A stretch of 64,000 bases of DNA from Fen-1058 sp964398185 (GCA_964398185.1 CAYNML010000001.1:1-64000); one strand, 5' to 3'; shown: positions 28,694-37,839, counted from the stretch's first letter. The notes: generated by a model from the letters alone, not told the origin. Translations and numbers: made by a program.

Positions 28694-28729
28694 AACAGTG
28701 CCCTCAAACCAAACCCTCGGAGGCAGACC

Positions 28730-29875
28730 ATGAGCGACGGTATCCACTTTGCCCTGAACGAAGAACAGAAGATGCTGCAAGCGTTGGCGCGCGACTTTGC
28801 GCGGAACGAAATCGCCCCGGTGGCCGAGCATTACGATCGGACGGCGGAGTTCCCGACGCCCGTGATCGAGAAAGCGCGGCAGGCTGGCTTGATCAACACG
28901 AACATCCCCATGGAATACGGCGGCGGCGGCGCGTCGCTGGTGGAAGAGGCCGTGGTGTGCGAAGAGCTGGCGTGGGGCTGCACCGGCATCAGCACATCGA
29001 TCATGATCAACAACCTGGCGGCCATCCCGATCATTGTGGCGGGGACCGACGAGCAAAAGAAGGAATGGCTGGGCCGCATGACGGGCGGGCAGCTGGGCGC
29101 GTATGCGGTGACGGAACCCGCCGCCGGATCGGACGTGGCGGGCATGTTGTCCACGGCGACGAAGCAGGGCGCCGAGTACGTCCTCAAGGGCAGCAAGACC
29201 TTCATCAGCAACGCCTCGCATTCCGATTTCTTTGTGGTGTTTGCCTACACCGATAAAGCGGCCAAATATAAAGGCATGAGCGCCTTCCTCGTCGAGCGCG
29301 ATCGGCCCGGTTTCAGCGTCAGTAAGAAGTTCGATAAGCTGGGGCAGCGCGCTTCGGATACTGCCGAAATCACGTTCGATGACGTGATCGTGCCGGAGGC
29401 CAATCGGTTGGGCCGCGAGGGCGACGGGTTCATGATCGCCATGCAAGTGTTTGATCGATCGCGGCCCACGGTGGCGGCGTCAGCGGTGGGGCTGGCGCAG
29501 CGCGCGTTGGACGAGAGCGTGAAGTACGCCAAGGAACGCACGACAATGGGCGCGCCCATCATCCAGCATCAGGGCATCGGCTTCATGCTGGCCGATATGG
29601 CGATGAACGTGGAGGCGGCGCGGCTGCTGGCTTACAAGGCTGCGTGGCTGGTCGATCAGGGTCAGCCCAACACCAAATTCGCGGCGTTCGCCAAAGCCTT
29701 CGCGGCCGACTCGGCGATGAAGGCCGCGACGGATGCGGTGCAGGTCTTTGGCGGCTACGGCTTCATGAAGGAATATCCCGTGGAGAAGTTGATGCGCGAC
29801 TGCAAGGTCTTCCAGATTTACGAGGGCACCTCGCAGATTCAGCGCACCATCATCATGCGCGAGTTGATGCGGTAA
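28730..29875 (+). CDS. Acyl-CoA dehydrogenase (short/medium-chain type)
   Basis: FAD-dependent dehydrogenase of 381 residues for the first step of fatty-acid or branched-chain acyl-CoA oxidation. Features: AYAVTEPAAGSDVAGM (substrate/FAD region), SKTFISNA, DVIVPEANRLG, FDRSRPTVAASAVGLAQRAL, VQVFGGYGFMKEYPVEKLMR and the C-terminal QIYEGTSQIQRTII with the catalytic base Glu. Strong CGGAGG site 6 bases before ATG 28730. Electrons would pass to an electron-transfer flavoprotein; none is in the window. The substrate chain length cannot be read. Confidence 0.94.
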   Translation: MSDGIHFALNEEQKMLQALARDFARNEIAPVAEHYDRTAEFPTPVIEKARQAGLINTNIPMEYGGGGASLVEEAVVCEELAWGCTGISTSIMINNLAAIPIIVAGTDEQKKEWLGRMTGGQLGAYAVTEPAAGSDVAGMLSTATKQGAEYVLKGSKTFISNASHSDFFVVFAYTDKAAKYKGMSAFLVERDRPGFSVSKKFDKLGQRASDTAEITFDDVIVPEANRLGREGDGFMIAMQVFDRSRPTVAASAVGLAQRALDESVKYAKERTTMGAPIIQHQGIGFMLADMAMNVEAARLLAYKAAWLVDQGQPNTKFAAFAKAFAADSAMKAATDAVQVFGGYGFMKEYPVEKLMRDCKVFQIYEGTSQIQRTIIMRELMR

Positions 29876-29886
29876 GCCTCACCCCA

Positions 29887-29915
29887 CCCCTCCCCCGTTT
29901 CTGACAGGGGAGGGG
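29887..29915. terminator. Hairpin with CCCCTCCCC/GGGGAGGGG arms
   Basis: Arms at 29887-29895 and 29907-29915 flank a short loop between the acyl-CoA dehydrogenase and CBS genes, with no T-tract. It is related in style to the hairpins at 36882 and 57754. Confidence 0.55.
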
Positions 29916-29916
29916 G

Positions 29917-29946
29917 TTGACTTTCACCCTGCGCTCGCAGTATATT
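29917..29946 (+). promoter_or_regulatory. Predicted promoter for the CBS-domain gene
   Basis: TTGACT (29917-29922) and TATATT (29941-29946) are 18 bases apart, 42 bases before the CBS start; GGAGG at 29976-29980 is the ribosome site. Confidence 0.65.
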
Positions 29947-29988
29947 GAACACACCCAACCCCAATCCACTTACACGGAGGCATTAGCG

Positions 29989-30417
29989 ATGCAAATCAGC
30001 ACCATCCTCGCCACGAAAGGCAGCACTGTTTACACCGTCCGGCCCGATCAAACTGTGCGCGATGCCGTCGCGCTGCTGGTGGACAAGCGCATCGGCGCGG
30101 TGGTCGTCGTCGATGACACCGGTCGCCCGATGGGCATTGTGTCCGAGCGCGATATTGTGCGCGAACTGGCAAAGAACGAGAATGTCCTGAATGAGCCGGT
30201 CAGCCGCGTCATGACCAGCGATGTGATCATCGCGCGACCCGGCGACGACACCAAGGCCGTGTCCAAGACCATGACCGTCAAGCGCTTCCGCCATCTGCCC
30301 GTGATGGATCACGGCGAGCTGGTGGGCATCGTCTCGATCGGCGATGTGGTCAAGGCGCAGCTCGACGAGTACGAGGGCGAGATCGAAACGCTGCAGACGC
30401 GCGTCGAGAAGGGCTAG
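29989..30417 (+). CDS. Protein with two CBS domains
   Basis: Cytoplasmic protein of 142 residues made of a CBS pair: TVYTVRPDQTVRDAVALLVD through GIVSERDIVRELAKN, then VSRVMTSDVIIARPGDDTKA through HGELVGIVSIGDVVKAQLDE. CBS pairs bind adenosyl nucleotides and typically regulate partner proteins. It ends 6 bases before the ferredoxin-NADP reductase gene, suggesting a transcriptional link, but a functional link is not shown. Confidence 0.9.
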   Translation: MQISTILATKGSTVYTVRPDQTVRDAVALLVDKRIGAVVVVDDTGRPMGIVSERDIVRELAKNENVLNEPVSRVMTSDVIIARPGDDTKAVSKTMTVKRFRHLPVMDHGELVGIVSIGDVVKAQLDEYEGEIETLQTRVEKG

Positions 30418-30423
30418 GCGGCC

Positions 30424-31815
30424 ATGACTGCCGGAACTGAATCTCAGCCGCTGCGCGTGGCAATTTTTGGCTCAGGCCCCGCGGCGTTTTATGCCGCCGA
30501 GCACCTGTTCAAGCCGAAGCAGTTCGTCATCGAAGTGGATATGTTCGATCGGCTGCCGGTGCCGTTCGGGCTGGTGCGCTACGGCGTGGCGCCCGATCAC
30601 TTGAAGATCAAGCAGGTCACCAAAGTCTTCGACAGCATCGCGGCCCATCCGCGCTTTCGCTTCTTCGGTAACGTCGAGTTCGGCAAGGATGTGAAGTTAG
30701 CCGAGCTCAAAGAATACTATCACCAGATTTTCTTCGCCACGGGCGCACAGACCGATCGGCGCATGGGCATCCCCGGCGAGGATCTGCAGGGCAGCCACCC
30801 CGCCACGGAATTCGTGGCCTGGTACAACGGCCATCCCGATTATCGAGATTATCAGTGGGAACTGGAGGCAGAAAGCGCCGCCGTGGTGGGCGTGGGCAAT
30901 GTGGCCGTGGACGTGGCGCGCCTGCTGTGCCTGACCCGCGACGAACTGTGGGCCAGCGATGCCGCCGATTACGCGGTGGAAGCGCTGAGCAAAAGCCATA
31001 TCAAAATGGTGCACCTGCTGGGGCGGCGCGGCCCGGCGCAGGCGGCCTTCTCCAACCCGGAGATCAAAGAATTGGGCGAACTGGCCGAGGCCGATCTGAT
31101 TACGCGCGCCGACGAAACGCAGCTCGACGAATTGAGCGCGGCCTCCATCGCCGATGATCGCGTCGCCAAAGCCAAAGTGGAAATTTTGCAAAGCTATGCC
31201 AGCGCGCGCCCGCTGAACAAACCGCGCCAGTTGAACCTGCGCTTCCTCGTCTCGCCGGTGGAGTTGTTCAGCGATGCAGCCGGCCGCGTGGCGAAGATGA
31301 AACTGGTGCGCAACACGCTGGTCGCGTCGGAGACCGGCTCGCTCAGCGCCAAGGCCACCGATCAGTTTGAAGAACTCGCAGTCGGGCTGGTGTTCCGCTC
31401 GGTGGGCTATCGCGGCGTGCCGCTGCCGGACGTGCCGTTTCACGATCGCTGGGGCGTCATCCTCAACGAGCGCGGCCGCGTGGTCGATCCGGAAAGCAAA
31501 CAGCCGATCGTGGGGTTGTACACCTCCGGCTGGATCAAGCGCGGCCCCAGCGGCGTGGTGGGCACCAACAAGCCGGACTCGGTGGAATCGGTCACGTGCA
31601 TGCTGGAAGACTTCTCCACGGGATCGATCTTGCAACCGTCCAATGCCGATGCTGCCAGCGCCGCGCACTTTATCGGCCAACGCAAACCCGATTATTTTTC
31701 CTATGCCGATTGGAAACGCCTCGATGCGCTGGAGCAGGAGAAGGGCAAAGCGTGCGGGCGTCCACGCGTGAAGTTTACGAGCGTGGAGGAGATGAAGAAG
31801 GCGTTGGGGAAGTAG
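30424..31815 (+). CDS. Ferredoxin/adrenodoxin-type NADP(+) reductase (FprA-like)
   Basis: FAD- and NADP-binding reductase of 463 residues, adrenodoxin-reductase type. The FAD motif is FGSGPAAFYAAEHL, then the family stretch VPFGLVRYGVAPDHLKIKQV, IFFATGAQTDRRMGIPGEDL, the NADP-binding GVGNVAVDVARLL, HLLGRRGPAQAAFSNPEIKE and the C-terminal GLYTSGWIKRGPSGVVGTNK. It moves electrons between NADPH and ferredoxin. It is read together with the CBS gene upstream. Nothing in the immediate context names the partner ferredoxin. Confidence 0.92.
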   Translation: MTAGTESQPLRVAIFGSGPAAFYAAEHLFKPKQFVIEVDMFDRLPVPFGLVRYGVAPDHLKIKQVTKVFDSIAAHPRFRFFGNVEFGKDVKLAELKEYYHQIFFATGAQTDRRMGIPGEDLQGSHPATEFVAWYNGHPDYRDYQWELEAESAAVVGVGNVAVDVARLLCLTRDELWASDAADYAVEALSKSHIKMVHLLGRRGPAQAAFSNPEIKELGELAEADLITRADETQLDELSAASIADDRVAKAKVEILQSYASARPLNKPRQLNLRFLVSPVELFSDAAGRVAKMKLVRNTLVASETGSLSAKATDQFEELAVGLVFRSVGYRGVPLPDVPFHDRWGVILNERGRVVDPESKQPIVGLYTSGWIKRGPSGVVGTNKPDSVESVTCMLEDFSTGSILQPSNADAASAAHFIGQRKPDYFSYADWKRLDALEQEKGKACGRPRVKFTSVEEMKKALGK

Positions 31816-31948
31816 TCTGAAAGTCTCATAGTCTGATAGTCACGTAGTCAAGCGCGCCGGGTGATGAACTCGGCGCGCTTTTTGATCTTCGCAGGTAGCG
31901 CGAGTTGCCAACTCGCGCGGGCAAGATGACATCTTGCCTTACTGTTAC

Positions 31949-31995
31949 AACACGAAACGGGTTGAGCACGCCCGCGCTCAACCCGCTCGTGTTAT
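31949..31995. terminator. Long hairpin after the reductase gene
   Basis: AACACGA and GGGTTGAGC on the left pair with GCTCAACCC and TCGTGTT on the right, giving an interrupted stem of about 16 pairs with a GC-rich loop. No T-tract follows. Confidence 0.5.
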
Positions 31996-32159
31996 TCAGT
32001 TGTCGAAAGATCGGACCGGTCTCGACACTCTGGTGAAGTGTGTGATAGGTTAGCCCTGATAGGCTTGCTGTTGCCAGCTTGTGCAGAGCGCAGCCGGTCC
32101 GATCTTTTTGCCTTCGCTTACTGCATTAGCGCGGTTTCCAGGTTGATTTACGGGTGCAG

Positions 32160-32284
32160 CGTCATTGCGAGCGCTTCGCCAAGCGCGCCCCCGCCGCTCT
32201 ACGGCGGACAGGGCGTATGCGAAGCAATCTCGTTGGGCTGCGCAGGAGATTGCTTCGTCGCACACAACGCTCCTCGCAATGACG
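32160..32284. mobile_element. MITE-like element, CGTCATTGCGAG arms, 125 bp
   Basis: Perfect 12-base inverted ends CGTCATTGCGAG and CTCGCAATGACG, inner GAAGCAATCTC/GAGATTGCTTC, and an extra GC-rich centre with a CCGCCGCTC/GGCGG hairpin. Same family as 26573 and 40403. Confidence 0.85.
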
Positions 32285-32314
32285 GATCGTAAATCAAAGC
32301 GGAATTCGCTCTAG

Positions 32315-33733
32315 TTACTGCGGCAGAATCACGGTATCGATGACGTGAATCACGCCGTTGGATGTCTGGATGTCGGTGGTGACGATCTGCGCGCCGCCGA
32401 TGTAGGCTTTGCCGCCGTCCAACTTGATCGGCGCGGTCTGGCCCAGCAGTGTCTGGATGCCGCTGTGCTTCAACACATCGGCTGCCATCAACTTGCCGCT
32501 GGCGACGTGATACTTGAGAATGTCACCCAGCGCCTTGGGATCCTTCAGCAGCGCTTCCACCGTGCCGGCCGGTAACTTGGCAAAGGCTTCATCGGTTGGG
32601 GCAAAGACCGTGAACGGACCCTCGCCCTTCAGCGCTTCCACCAACCCGGCGGCTTCCAGCGCGGAGGCCAGCGTCTTGAAACTGCCCGCGGCCACAGCCG
32701 TATCGACGATGTCCTTGACCATCTCGCCTTCATTCATCGACGTCTCAGCGGGCGGCAGGATGACCTTGTTGATGACGTGAATCACGCCGTTCGACGCCAT
32801 CACATCGGCGGAAATCACTTCCGCGTCATTGATCATGACCTTGCCGTCCATGGCGCTGATGGCAATCGGCGCGCCTTGCAGCGTCGCCGCTTCAGTCAAC
32901 TTGGCGGCATCGGCGGCCATGACCTTGCCGGCCACCACGTGATACTTCAGAATCTCGGCCAGCGCTTCGGGATCCTTCAGCAGACCTTCCACGGTTCCTG
33001 CCGGCAGCGCGGCGAAGGCTTCATCGGTCGGGGCAAAGACCGTGAACGGCCCCTCGCCCTTCAGCGCTTCGATCAACCCGGCGGCTTCCAGCGCGGCGGC
33101 CAGCGTCTTGAAACTGCCCGCGGCCACGGCGGTATCCACGATGTCCTTGACTTCCATCTTCTCTTCCGCGGCAGCCATGCTGGGCGGCAGAATCACCGCA
33201 TCGATCACATGGATGATGCCGTTCGACGTTTCGATGTCGGTGCTGACCACGTTCGCGCCGTTGACCATGACCTTGCCGCCGTCAACCTTGATCGCAATCG
33301 GCTCACCTTGCAGCGACTTGGCTTCGCTCAGCTTCACCACATCGGCGGCCTTCACTGCGCCACTCACGACGTGATACTTCAGCACCTCACCCAGCGCCTT
33401 GGGGTCCTTCAGCAGCGCATCGAGTGTGCCTTCGGGCAGGGCGGCAAACGCTTCATCGGTCGGAGCGAAGACTGTGAACGGGCCAGCGCCCTTCAGCGCA
33501 TCGACCAACCCGGCGGCGCCCAGCGCAGTCGCCAGCGTCTTGAAACTGCCGGCGGCCACCGCGGTATCGACGATGTCCTTGGCCTCTTCCTTCATTTCCG
33601 GCATGGGTGTCGGTTCGACTTGCGCTGGAGCCTGCGTTGGCGCGGGGGCCGGAGCCGGGGCGGCGGCGGGGGCACAGGCCGCCATCACAATCGACACTGC
33701 CAACAACACGGGTAACACAAATGACTTTTTCAT
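32315..33733 (-). CDS. Lipoprotein with three fasciclin (FAS1) domains
   Basis: Secreted lipoprotein of 472 residues: signal peptide with lipobox VMAAC (Cys20), a PAPAPTQAPAQ linker, then three FAS1 domains (about 52-188, 195-335, 340-472). Each domain holds the two FAS1 boxes, for example GPFTVFAPTDEAFAALP and NGIIHVIDAVILP. FAS1 domains mediate adhesion or extracellular-matrix contacts. The three units are highly similar at DNA level, pointing to amplification within the gene. A sigma70-type promoter lies at 33806-33834. Confidence 0.92.
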   Translation of the reverse strand: MKKSFVLPVLLAVSIVMAACAPAAAPAPAPAPTQAPAQVEPTPMPEMKEEAKDIVDTAVAAGSFKTLATALGAAGLVDALKGAGPFTVFAPTDEAFAALPEGTLDALLKDPKALGEVLKYHVVSGAVKAADVVKLSEAKSLQGEPIAIKVDGGKVMVNGANVVSTDIETSNGIIHVIDAVILPPSMAAAEEKMEVKDIVDTAVAAGSFKTLAAALEAAGLIEALKGEGPFTVFAPTDEAFAALPAGTVEGLLKDPEALAEILKYHVVAGKVMAADAAKLTEAATLQGAPIAISAMDGKVMINDAEVISADVMASNGVIHVINKVILPPAETSMNEGEMVKDIVDTAVAAGSFKTLASALEAAGLVEALKGEGPFTVFAPTDEAFAKLPAGTVEALLKDPKALGDILKYHVASGKLMAADVLKHSGIQTLLGQTAPIKLDGGKAYIGGAQIVTTDIQTSNGVIHVIDTVILPQ

Positions 33734-33805
33734 CTCTATTCTCCTCGTTTTCCTGTAAAGTGACTGAAACCAGTAAAGTTTCTTGATTTGGCCTCAGATG
33801 ACTTT

Positions 33806-33834
33806 GTTATACCATTCCGATCACGCGATGTCAA
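33806..33834 (-). promoter_or_regulatory. Near-consensus promoter for the fasciclin gene
   Basis: On the minus strand TTGACA (33829-33834) and TATAAC (33806-33811) are separated by exactly 17 bases, 73 bases before the start codon. The leader contains repeated GTAAAG/GTGACTGAAACCAGT words that might be regulatory. Confidence 0.75.
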
Positions 33835-33969
33835 TGTAATTTTACTGTTTTGTACAACTTTTAATCCGTTTTTCACCTTGCTGGCGGGGCCGATAGGGCC
33901 GCGTGGCTCGATCGGGGGTGTTGCCCGATGTGATAGAATCGGCACAACGATTCTTGAATTAAGGAAGAT

Positions 33970-34674
33970 ATGATGAAACGCTGGTGCCTAATCGGTCTGC
34001 TGCTGGCGGCCCTGGGGCTGGTGGCCCGCCCGATCGATGCCCAGGCCCCAACGGCCAAGCCTTTTGGTTTGCCGTTCGCCGAACCGTCTGGGCCGAACAC
34101 GTGGTATCTGGGGCAGGGCTATGGCAACACCATCGGCGCGTACTATCAGCGCGATACGACCTATCGGGCGGGACAGGGCCTGCACTTTGGGCTGGACTTC
34201 GCCGCGCCGTGCGGCACGCCCGTCGTAGCGATTGGCGACGGTGTCGTTGCCAAGGTCGATGCGTTCGAGCACGGGTCGCGTCCCCACAATTTGATGCTGC
34301 AACTCGACGCCGGCTACGCCGCCTTGTACGGCCACTTGAACGAGCGGCCCAAGTTGAACGTGGGCGATCGTGTGACGAAGGGGCAAGTGGTGGGTGTCAG
34401 CGGCGATTCGTTCGGCACGTGCCATTCGGCGCCGCATCTGCATCTTGAAATTCGCAGTCCCGATTATCTGACGGCCTACAACCCGATCAATCTCATCGCC
34501 GCCGATTGGGATTCACTGGCGTTGGTCGGCGCGTTTCAGCGCGGCTTCGAGCGTGACCTTGAAGATCCGCGCCGCTGGCAGTATCCCGACGATCAACCGG
34601 AGACAAAATTCGGCGGGCCATTGCTGAATAACTATCGGCTGCCGTGGCCGGTGGATTGGTATCGACGCAGATAA
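33970..34674 (+). CDS. Secreted M23-family metallopeptidase
   Basis: Exported protein of 234 residues with a signal peptide (about 1-24) and an M23 (LytM) domain. The zinc site is seen in LHFGLDFAAPCGTPVVA (HxxxD) and HLHLEI (HxH). M23 enzymes cut glycine-containing or muropeptide cross-links. The N-terminus continues with EPSGPNTWYLGQGYGNTIGA, unlike long cell-wall-bound forms. AAGGAAG precedes the ATG pair. A lipoprotein gene follows in the same direction. Confidence 0.88.
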   Translation: MMKRWCLIGLLLAALGLVARPIDAQAPTAKPFGLPFAEPSGPNTWYLGQGYGNTIGAYYQRDTTYRAGQGLHFGLDFAAPCGTPVVAIGDGVVAKVDAFEHGSRPHNLMLQLDAGYAALYGHLNERPKLNVGDRVTKGQVVGVSGDSFGTCHSAPHLHLEIRSPDYLTAYNPINLIAADWDSLALVGAFQRGFERDLEDPRRWQYPDDQPETKFGGPLLNNYRLPWPVDWYRRR

Positions 34675-34723
34675 GGATGCACCATGTGGCCCGCCGCTCA
34701 GCGGACACGGGCAAGGCGGAAGG

Positions 34724-35839
34724 ATGAAGGCTGAAACAAGGAACGTCGTGCGTGGTGCGTGGTGCGTGATTGTATTGTTGTTACTCGCGGCGTGTACGAC
34801 CAGCGGGCCAGCGCCGGTGGTGGCGGTGGAAGCGGCCACTGCAACGGTCGCGGCCTTTCCTACCGCACGACCCACCGACACGCCGACTCCCACGCCGACG
34901 ATCACGCCCACCCCCACGCCGATCTTGCGCCAGTTGACGACGGGCGGTTGTTGTGTCATGCCCTCCTGGTCGCCGGACTCCAGGCAGGTGCTGTTCATCG
35001 ATCGGCCATCACAAGCGGAAGCGGGAGTGTATGCAGTCGCGATCGATCAGCCGCAGGAGCCAGAGCTCAGCGGCCCGGTGGGTATCTATTCCCCTGATCG
35101 ATCTTTGGTGGCCTACCCGATCGATGTGCGCACCGTCGTCGAGAAGCTCAGCACCGGCGATCGCTGGGTGATTCCGAACAACGGGCAGGCGCTGGAGTTT
35201 TCGCCGGACAGCCGCCGGGTGGCGTGGGAGATCGAGGCGATCTCCGGTCCTTACGATGAGCGTCAAACTGACATCTTCATGGCGAACTACGACGGCGCGG
35301 ATGCGGTGAAAGTGGCGCGGGTGTACGGCGGTGGATTGGTGGGCTGGCTGCCGCGCGGCCTGGGCATGTTGTTCATGGGGCGGCCATCGCTGAGCACGCG
35401 CGAGCGCACCCTCACGGCGCTCGATCTGCGCACCAACGAAGCGATCGATCTGGTGACGGCGGAGCGCCTCGCCGGCATAGGTATTTCACCCGGCGGATCG
35501 TGGGTGTCGTATTTCATCTCCTTCAACGAAGATGACGAGCGCAACGGCATCTGGGTGCAGCGCAGCGACGGATCCGCAGCGCGTCAACTCGACCTGTGGG
35601 GCGCGTATCAATGGCGCGACGATTCACATTTGCTGGTGATCCCGGCGCGCACTTCGTCCGATCAGGCGTTTGAGATCTGGCAAATCGACGCCGAAACCGG
35701 CGAGCAGCAAAAGTTGACGGATGCCGCCGTAACGCCGCTCAACATCCTCAACGGCGATTGGCGCGTCTCGCCGGACGGCCAGCACGTGGTGTTTGTCAAC
35801 AGCGCCGATCGGAATCTGTGGCTGCTGGAGTTACCGTGA
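34724..35839 (+). CDS. TolB/PD40-like beta-propeller lipoprotein
   Basis: Lipoprotein of 371 residues: signal peptide with lipobox LLLAAC (Cys24), a Thr/Pro-rich linker (TPTPTPTITPTPTP), then repeated WSPDSRQVLFID, FSPDSRRVAWEI and VSPDGQHVVFVN segments characteristic of PD40 propeller blades. It likely folds as a six-bladed propeller on the outer face of the membrane; partner unknown. It begins 49 bases after the peptidase gene with GGAAGG just before ATG. Confidence 0.85.
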   Translation: MKAETRNVVRGAWCVIVLLLLAACTTSGPAPVVAVEAATATVAAFPTARPTDTPTPTPTITPTPTPILRQLTTGGCCVMPSWSPDSRQVLFIDRPSQAEAGVYAVAIDQPQEPELSGPVGIYSPDRSLVAYPIDVRTVVEKLSTGDRWVIPNNGQALEFSPDSRRVAWEIEAISGPYDERQTDIFMANYDGADAVKVARVYGGGLVGWLPRGLGMLFMGRPSLSTRERTLTALDLRTNEAIDLVTAERLAGIGISPGGSWVSYFISFNEDDERNGIWVQRSDGSAARQLDLWGAYQWRDDSHLLVIPARTSSDQAFEIWQIDAETGEQQKLTDAAVTPLNILNGDWRVSPDGQHVVFVNSADRNLWLLELP

Positions 35840-35903
35840 AACGTAAAACGTGAAACGTAAAACGTAAGGCGAGCCGTTACGTTTTACTCGTTACTCATTA
35901 CTT
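35838..35903. repeat. GTAAAACG/GTGAAACG word array filling the spacer
   Basis: GTGAAACGTAAAACG words followed by their complement ACGTTTTACTC, reaching from the propeller gene stop to near the ribosome site of the NUDIX gene. The word set matches that of 14317 and 39968. Confidence 0.7.
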
Positions 35904-35916
35904 GTTAGGAGTCCTC

Positions 35917-36876
35917 TTGTCTGACTACATTACCTGGCTGCGTTCGCGCATCGGTTCACGCAAAACTTTGCTGGCTTATTCCACCGCCCTGATTCGAGAC
36001 GATCAGGGTCGAATTTTGTTTCAGCAGCGCGCCGATTTCAAAGACGACTGGTGGGGTTTGCCCGGCGGCCTGCTGGAGTTGGGCGAATCGTTCACGCAGT
36101 GCGCGCAGCGTGAAGCGCTGGAAGAGACCGGTTATCACGTCGAGCCGATCAGACTGATCGGGTTGTATGCCGCGCCGGAATTCGACGTGCGCTATCCCAA
36201 CGGCGATGAGGTGCAGCAGTTCACCGTGGCGCTGGAATGCCGCATCACCGGCGGCCAGCCGAAAACCGATGAGGCAGAGATCACTCAGCAGTGCTTCTTC
36301 GATCTCGATGCCGTGCCCGATCGCCTGCCGCCGTGGTACGCTGCTATGGTGCGCGATCTCAAGACCCGATCGGACGCCTACTTCGATCCGCCCGTACTCG
36401 GTGATCTCACTAACAACTACGTGCTGGAGTTGCGCCAGAAAGTCGGCACTGCGCCACTGATCACGATGGGCGCGGGCGCGTTGATTTTTGACGAACAGCG
36501 GCGTGTCCTGTTGGGGCTGCGCGGAGACAATCGGTTGTGGGGCATTCCCGCCGGGCAGATGGAACTGGGCGAAACTCCGGCGGGCACGGCCATCCGCGAG
36601 ACTTACGAAGAGATCGGCCTGCGCATTCGCGTAACGAAGTTGATGGGCGTCTACACCGGATCGGATGCCTTCCACACCTACCCCGATGGCAATCAGATTC
36701 AAGTAGCAGGCGCGCGCTTCAGGGCAGAGGTGGTGGGCGGTGAACTCAAGTGTGACGGCTACGAGACCCTCGATGTGCGGTGGTTCCACGTGAATGATTT
36801 GCCGCCGATGGTGCCGCGCCATCGCTTTGCGATCGAAGAAGCGCTGAAGTATCCTGAAGGTGGAAGGTTCAGGTGA
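35917..36876 (+). CDS. Protein with two NUDIX hydrolase domains
   Basis: Cytoplasmic protein of 319 residues with two NUDIX domains. The first box is GGLLELGESFTQ then REALEETGY (about residues 50-75), the second GQMELGETPAGTA then RETYEEIGL (about 210-235). Both keep the REUxEExGU core, so both may be active on nucleoside-diphosphate-linked substrates. Start TTG 35917 follows TTAGGAG by 5 bases; an upstream TTG is in frame but lacks that site. The gene starts after the word array and ends at a large hairpin before a convergent gene. Confidence 0.88.
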   Translation: MSDYITWLRSRIGSRKTLLAYSTALIRDDQGRILFQQRADFKDDWWGLPGGLLELGESFTQCAQREALEETGYHVEPIRLIGLYAAPEFDVRYPNGDEVQQFTVALECRITGGQPKTDEAEITQQCFFDLDAVPDRLPPWYAAMVRDLKTRSDAYFDPPVLGDLTNNYVLELRQKVGTAPLITMGAGALIFDEQRRVLLGLRGDNRLWGIPAGQMELGETPAGTAIRETYEEIGLRIRVTKLMGVYTGSDAFHTYPDGNQIQVAGARFRAEVVGGELKCDGYETLDVRWFHVNDLPPMVPRHRFAIEEALKYPEGGRFR

Positions 36877-36881
36877 AACGG

Positions 36882-36945
36882 CCCCCACCCCGGCCCTCGC
36901 CTGTTCGACGAACAGATGTCGAACGGGCGAGGGTTGGGGAGGGGG
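36882..36945. terminator. Long GC-rich hairpin between convergent genes
   Basis: CCCCCACCCCGGCCCTCGCC pairs largely with GGCGAGGGTTGGGGAGGGGG, with an inner GTTCGAC/GTCGAAC stem. It fills the 69-base space between two convergent genes and probably ends both transcripts. Confidence 0.7.
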
Positions 36946-37839
36946 TCACTTCCACTTCGCCGGATCAACTCCGTTCGTAAATGTTGTCGTCGTCGGCAGC
37001 GTCACTCCGCTCGCAGTTGTCCCCGTCAACGTCAACGTGTTGAGTAAATGCAAGAACGCCGCGCGGTAGTCGAGATTGTCCGGTGTGCTCCCCAGATACG
37101 TCACTTGATAGAAGTATTGATTGTCGCCGGTGTGCAATTCCGCTACATCGACCAGTTTGCCATGCGCCGGCGCGTAGATGAACACGGCTTGATTGTTCCC
37201 GACGCGCGCATTGTATGACTTGGCACTATCCGCATTTTCCAGCGCCTTCGCATCGATGAGCAGCAAACCGGTCGGCAGTTGTTTGCCCAACCACGTGAGC
37301 AAATCGCCCTGCTTCTTCCGCACATCAATCACGATTGAGATCGTGTTGGTGACAGGCTGGCCGGGACGCACCAGCACGATGCTGGCGAGAGTGCCTTTGG
37401 TGTTGCGGCCCACTGCCGTCGCCCAGTCGCGCGGATATTGGAATGACAGCCCAGTCATTTGATCGCGATACGTATTCCACGCGGGCGGCTGTTGGCCGGA
37501 GGTCACGGAACTCCCCGGCAGCGTGGGAACAACTGTCGGCGGAGTCAGCACTCCGCCGGATTGGGGCGGCCTGAATTCGGGCAGGGCGGTAGCCAGCGGT
37601 TTCAGCGTCGGTTGAATGGCCGGTTCGCCCGGGGGCACGATCGCCGGTTGAGTGGGCTGGGCGGGTGCAGGCTGCGCGGCGGCGGGTGCTTCAGTGGGCT
37701 GCACTTCGGCAGGCTTCTGTTGGGCAGGAGCGCTGGTTGGTTGGGCCGCAGGCGCCTGGGTGGTAGGTGTGGCAGCGGGCGCAGCGCAAGCGGCGAGCAG
37801 GGACAGTATGACGATGAGCAAAGCGAGCGGGCGTTTCAT
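36946..37839 (-). CDS. Lipoprotein of unknown function with Pro/Ala-rich linker
   Basis: Lipoprotein of 297 residues with lipobox LLAAC (Cys18), followed by about 90 residues of APTQ/TPA-type linker. The C-terminal part (about 120-297) opens with YRDQMTGLSFQYPRDWATAV, a PsbP-like start common in bacterial lipoproteins that describe low-complexity surface proteins. No catalytic motif is visible. It lies convergent to the NUDIX gene, and just downstream of a dispersed hairpin. Confidence 0.75.
   Translation of the reverse strand: MKRPLALLIVILSLLAACAAPAATPTTQAPAAQPTSAPAQQKPAEVQPTEAPAAAQPAPAQPTQPAIVPPGEPAIQPTLKPLATALPEFRPPQSGGVLTPPTVVPTLPGSSVTSGQQPPAWNTYRDQMTGLSFQYPRDWATAVGRNTKGTLASIVLVRPGQPVTNTISIVIDVRKKQGDLLTWLGKQLPTGLLLIDAKALENADSAKSYNARVGNNQAVFIYAPAHGKLVDVAELHTGDNQYFYQVTYLGSTPDNLDYRAAFLHLLNTLTLTGTTASGVTLPTTTTFTNGVDPAKWK

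Larger units (their letters stand above)
31816..32314. other. Repeat-rich intergenic region
   Basis: 499 bases without a gene. In order: AGTCTGAAAGTC/CATAGTCTGATAGTC words (31816-31852); a hairpin GCGCGAGTT-GCC-AACTCGCGC and a GGCAAGATG palindrome (about 31897-31936); a large stem with GGGTTGAGC/GCTCAACCC arms and AACACGA/TCGTGTT outer arms (about 31949-31995) that may be a terminator; and an inverted-repeat element (32160-32284). No coding potential seen on either strand. Confidence 0.75.

Noticed and set aside
31816..32314. Small gene or RNA gene in the 0.5-kb spacer
   Set aside because: Only repeats, hairpins and a MITE-like element are visible; the short open frames are repeat translations and no tRNA-like structure was seen.
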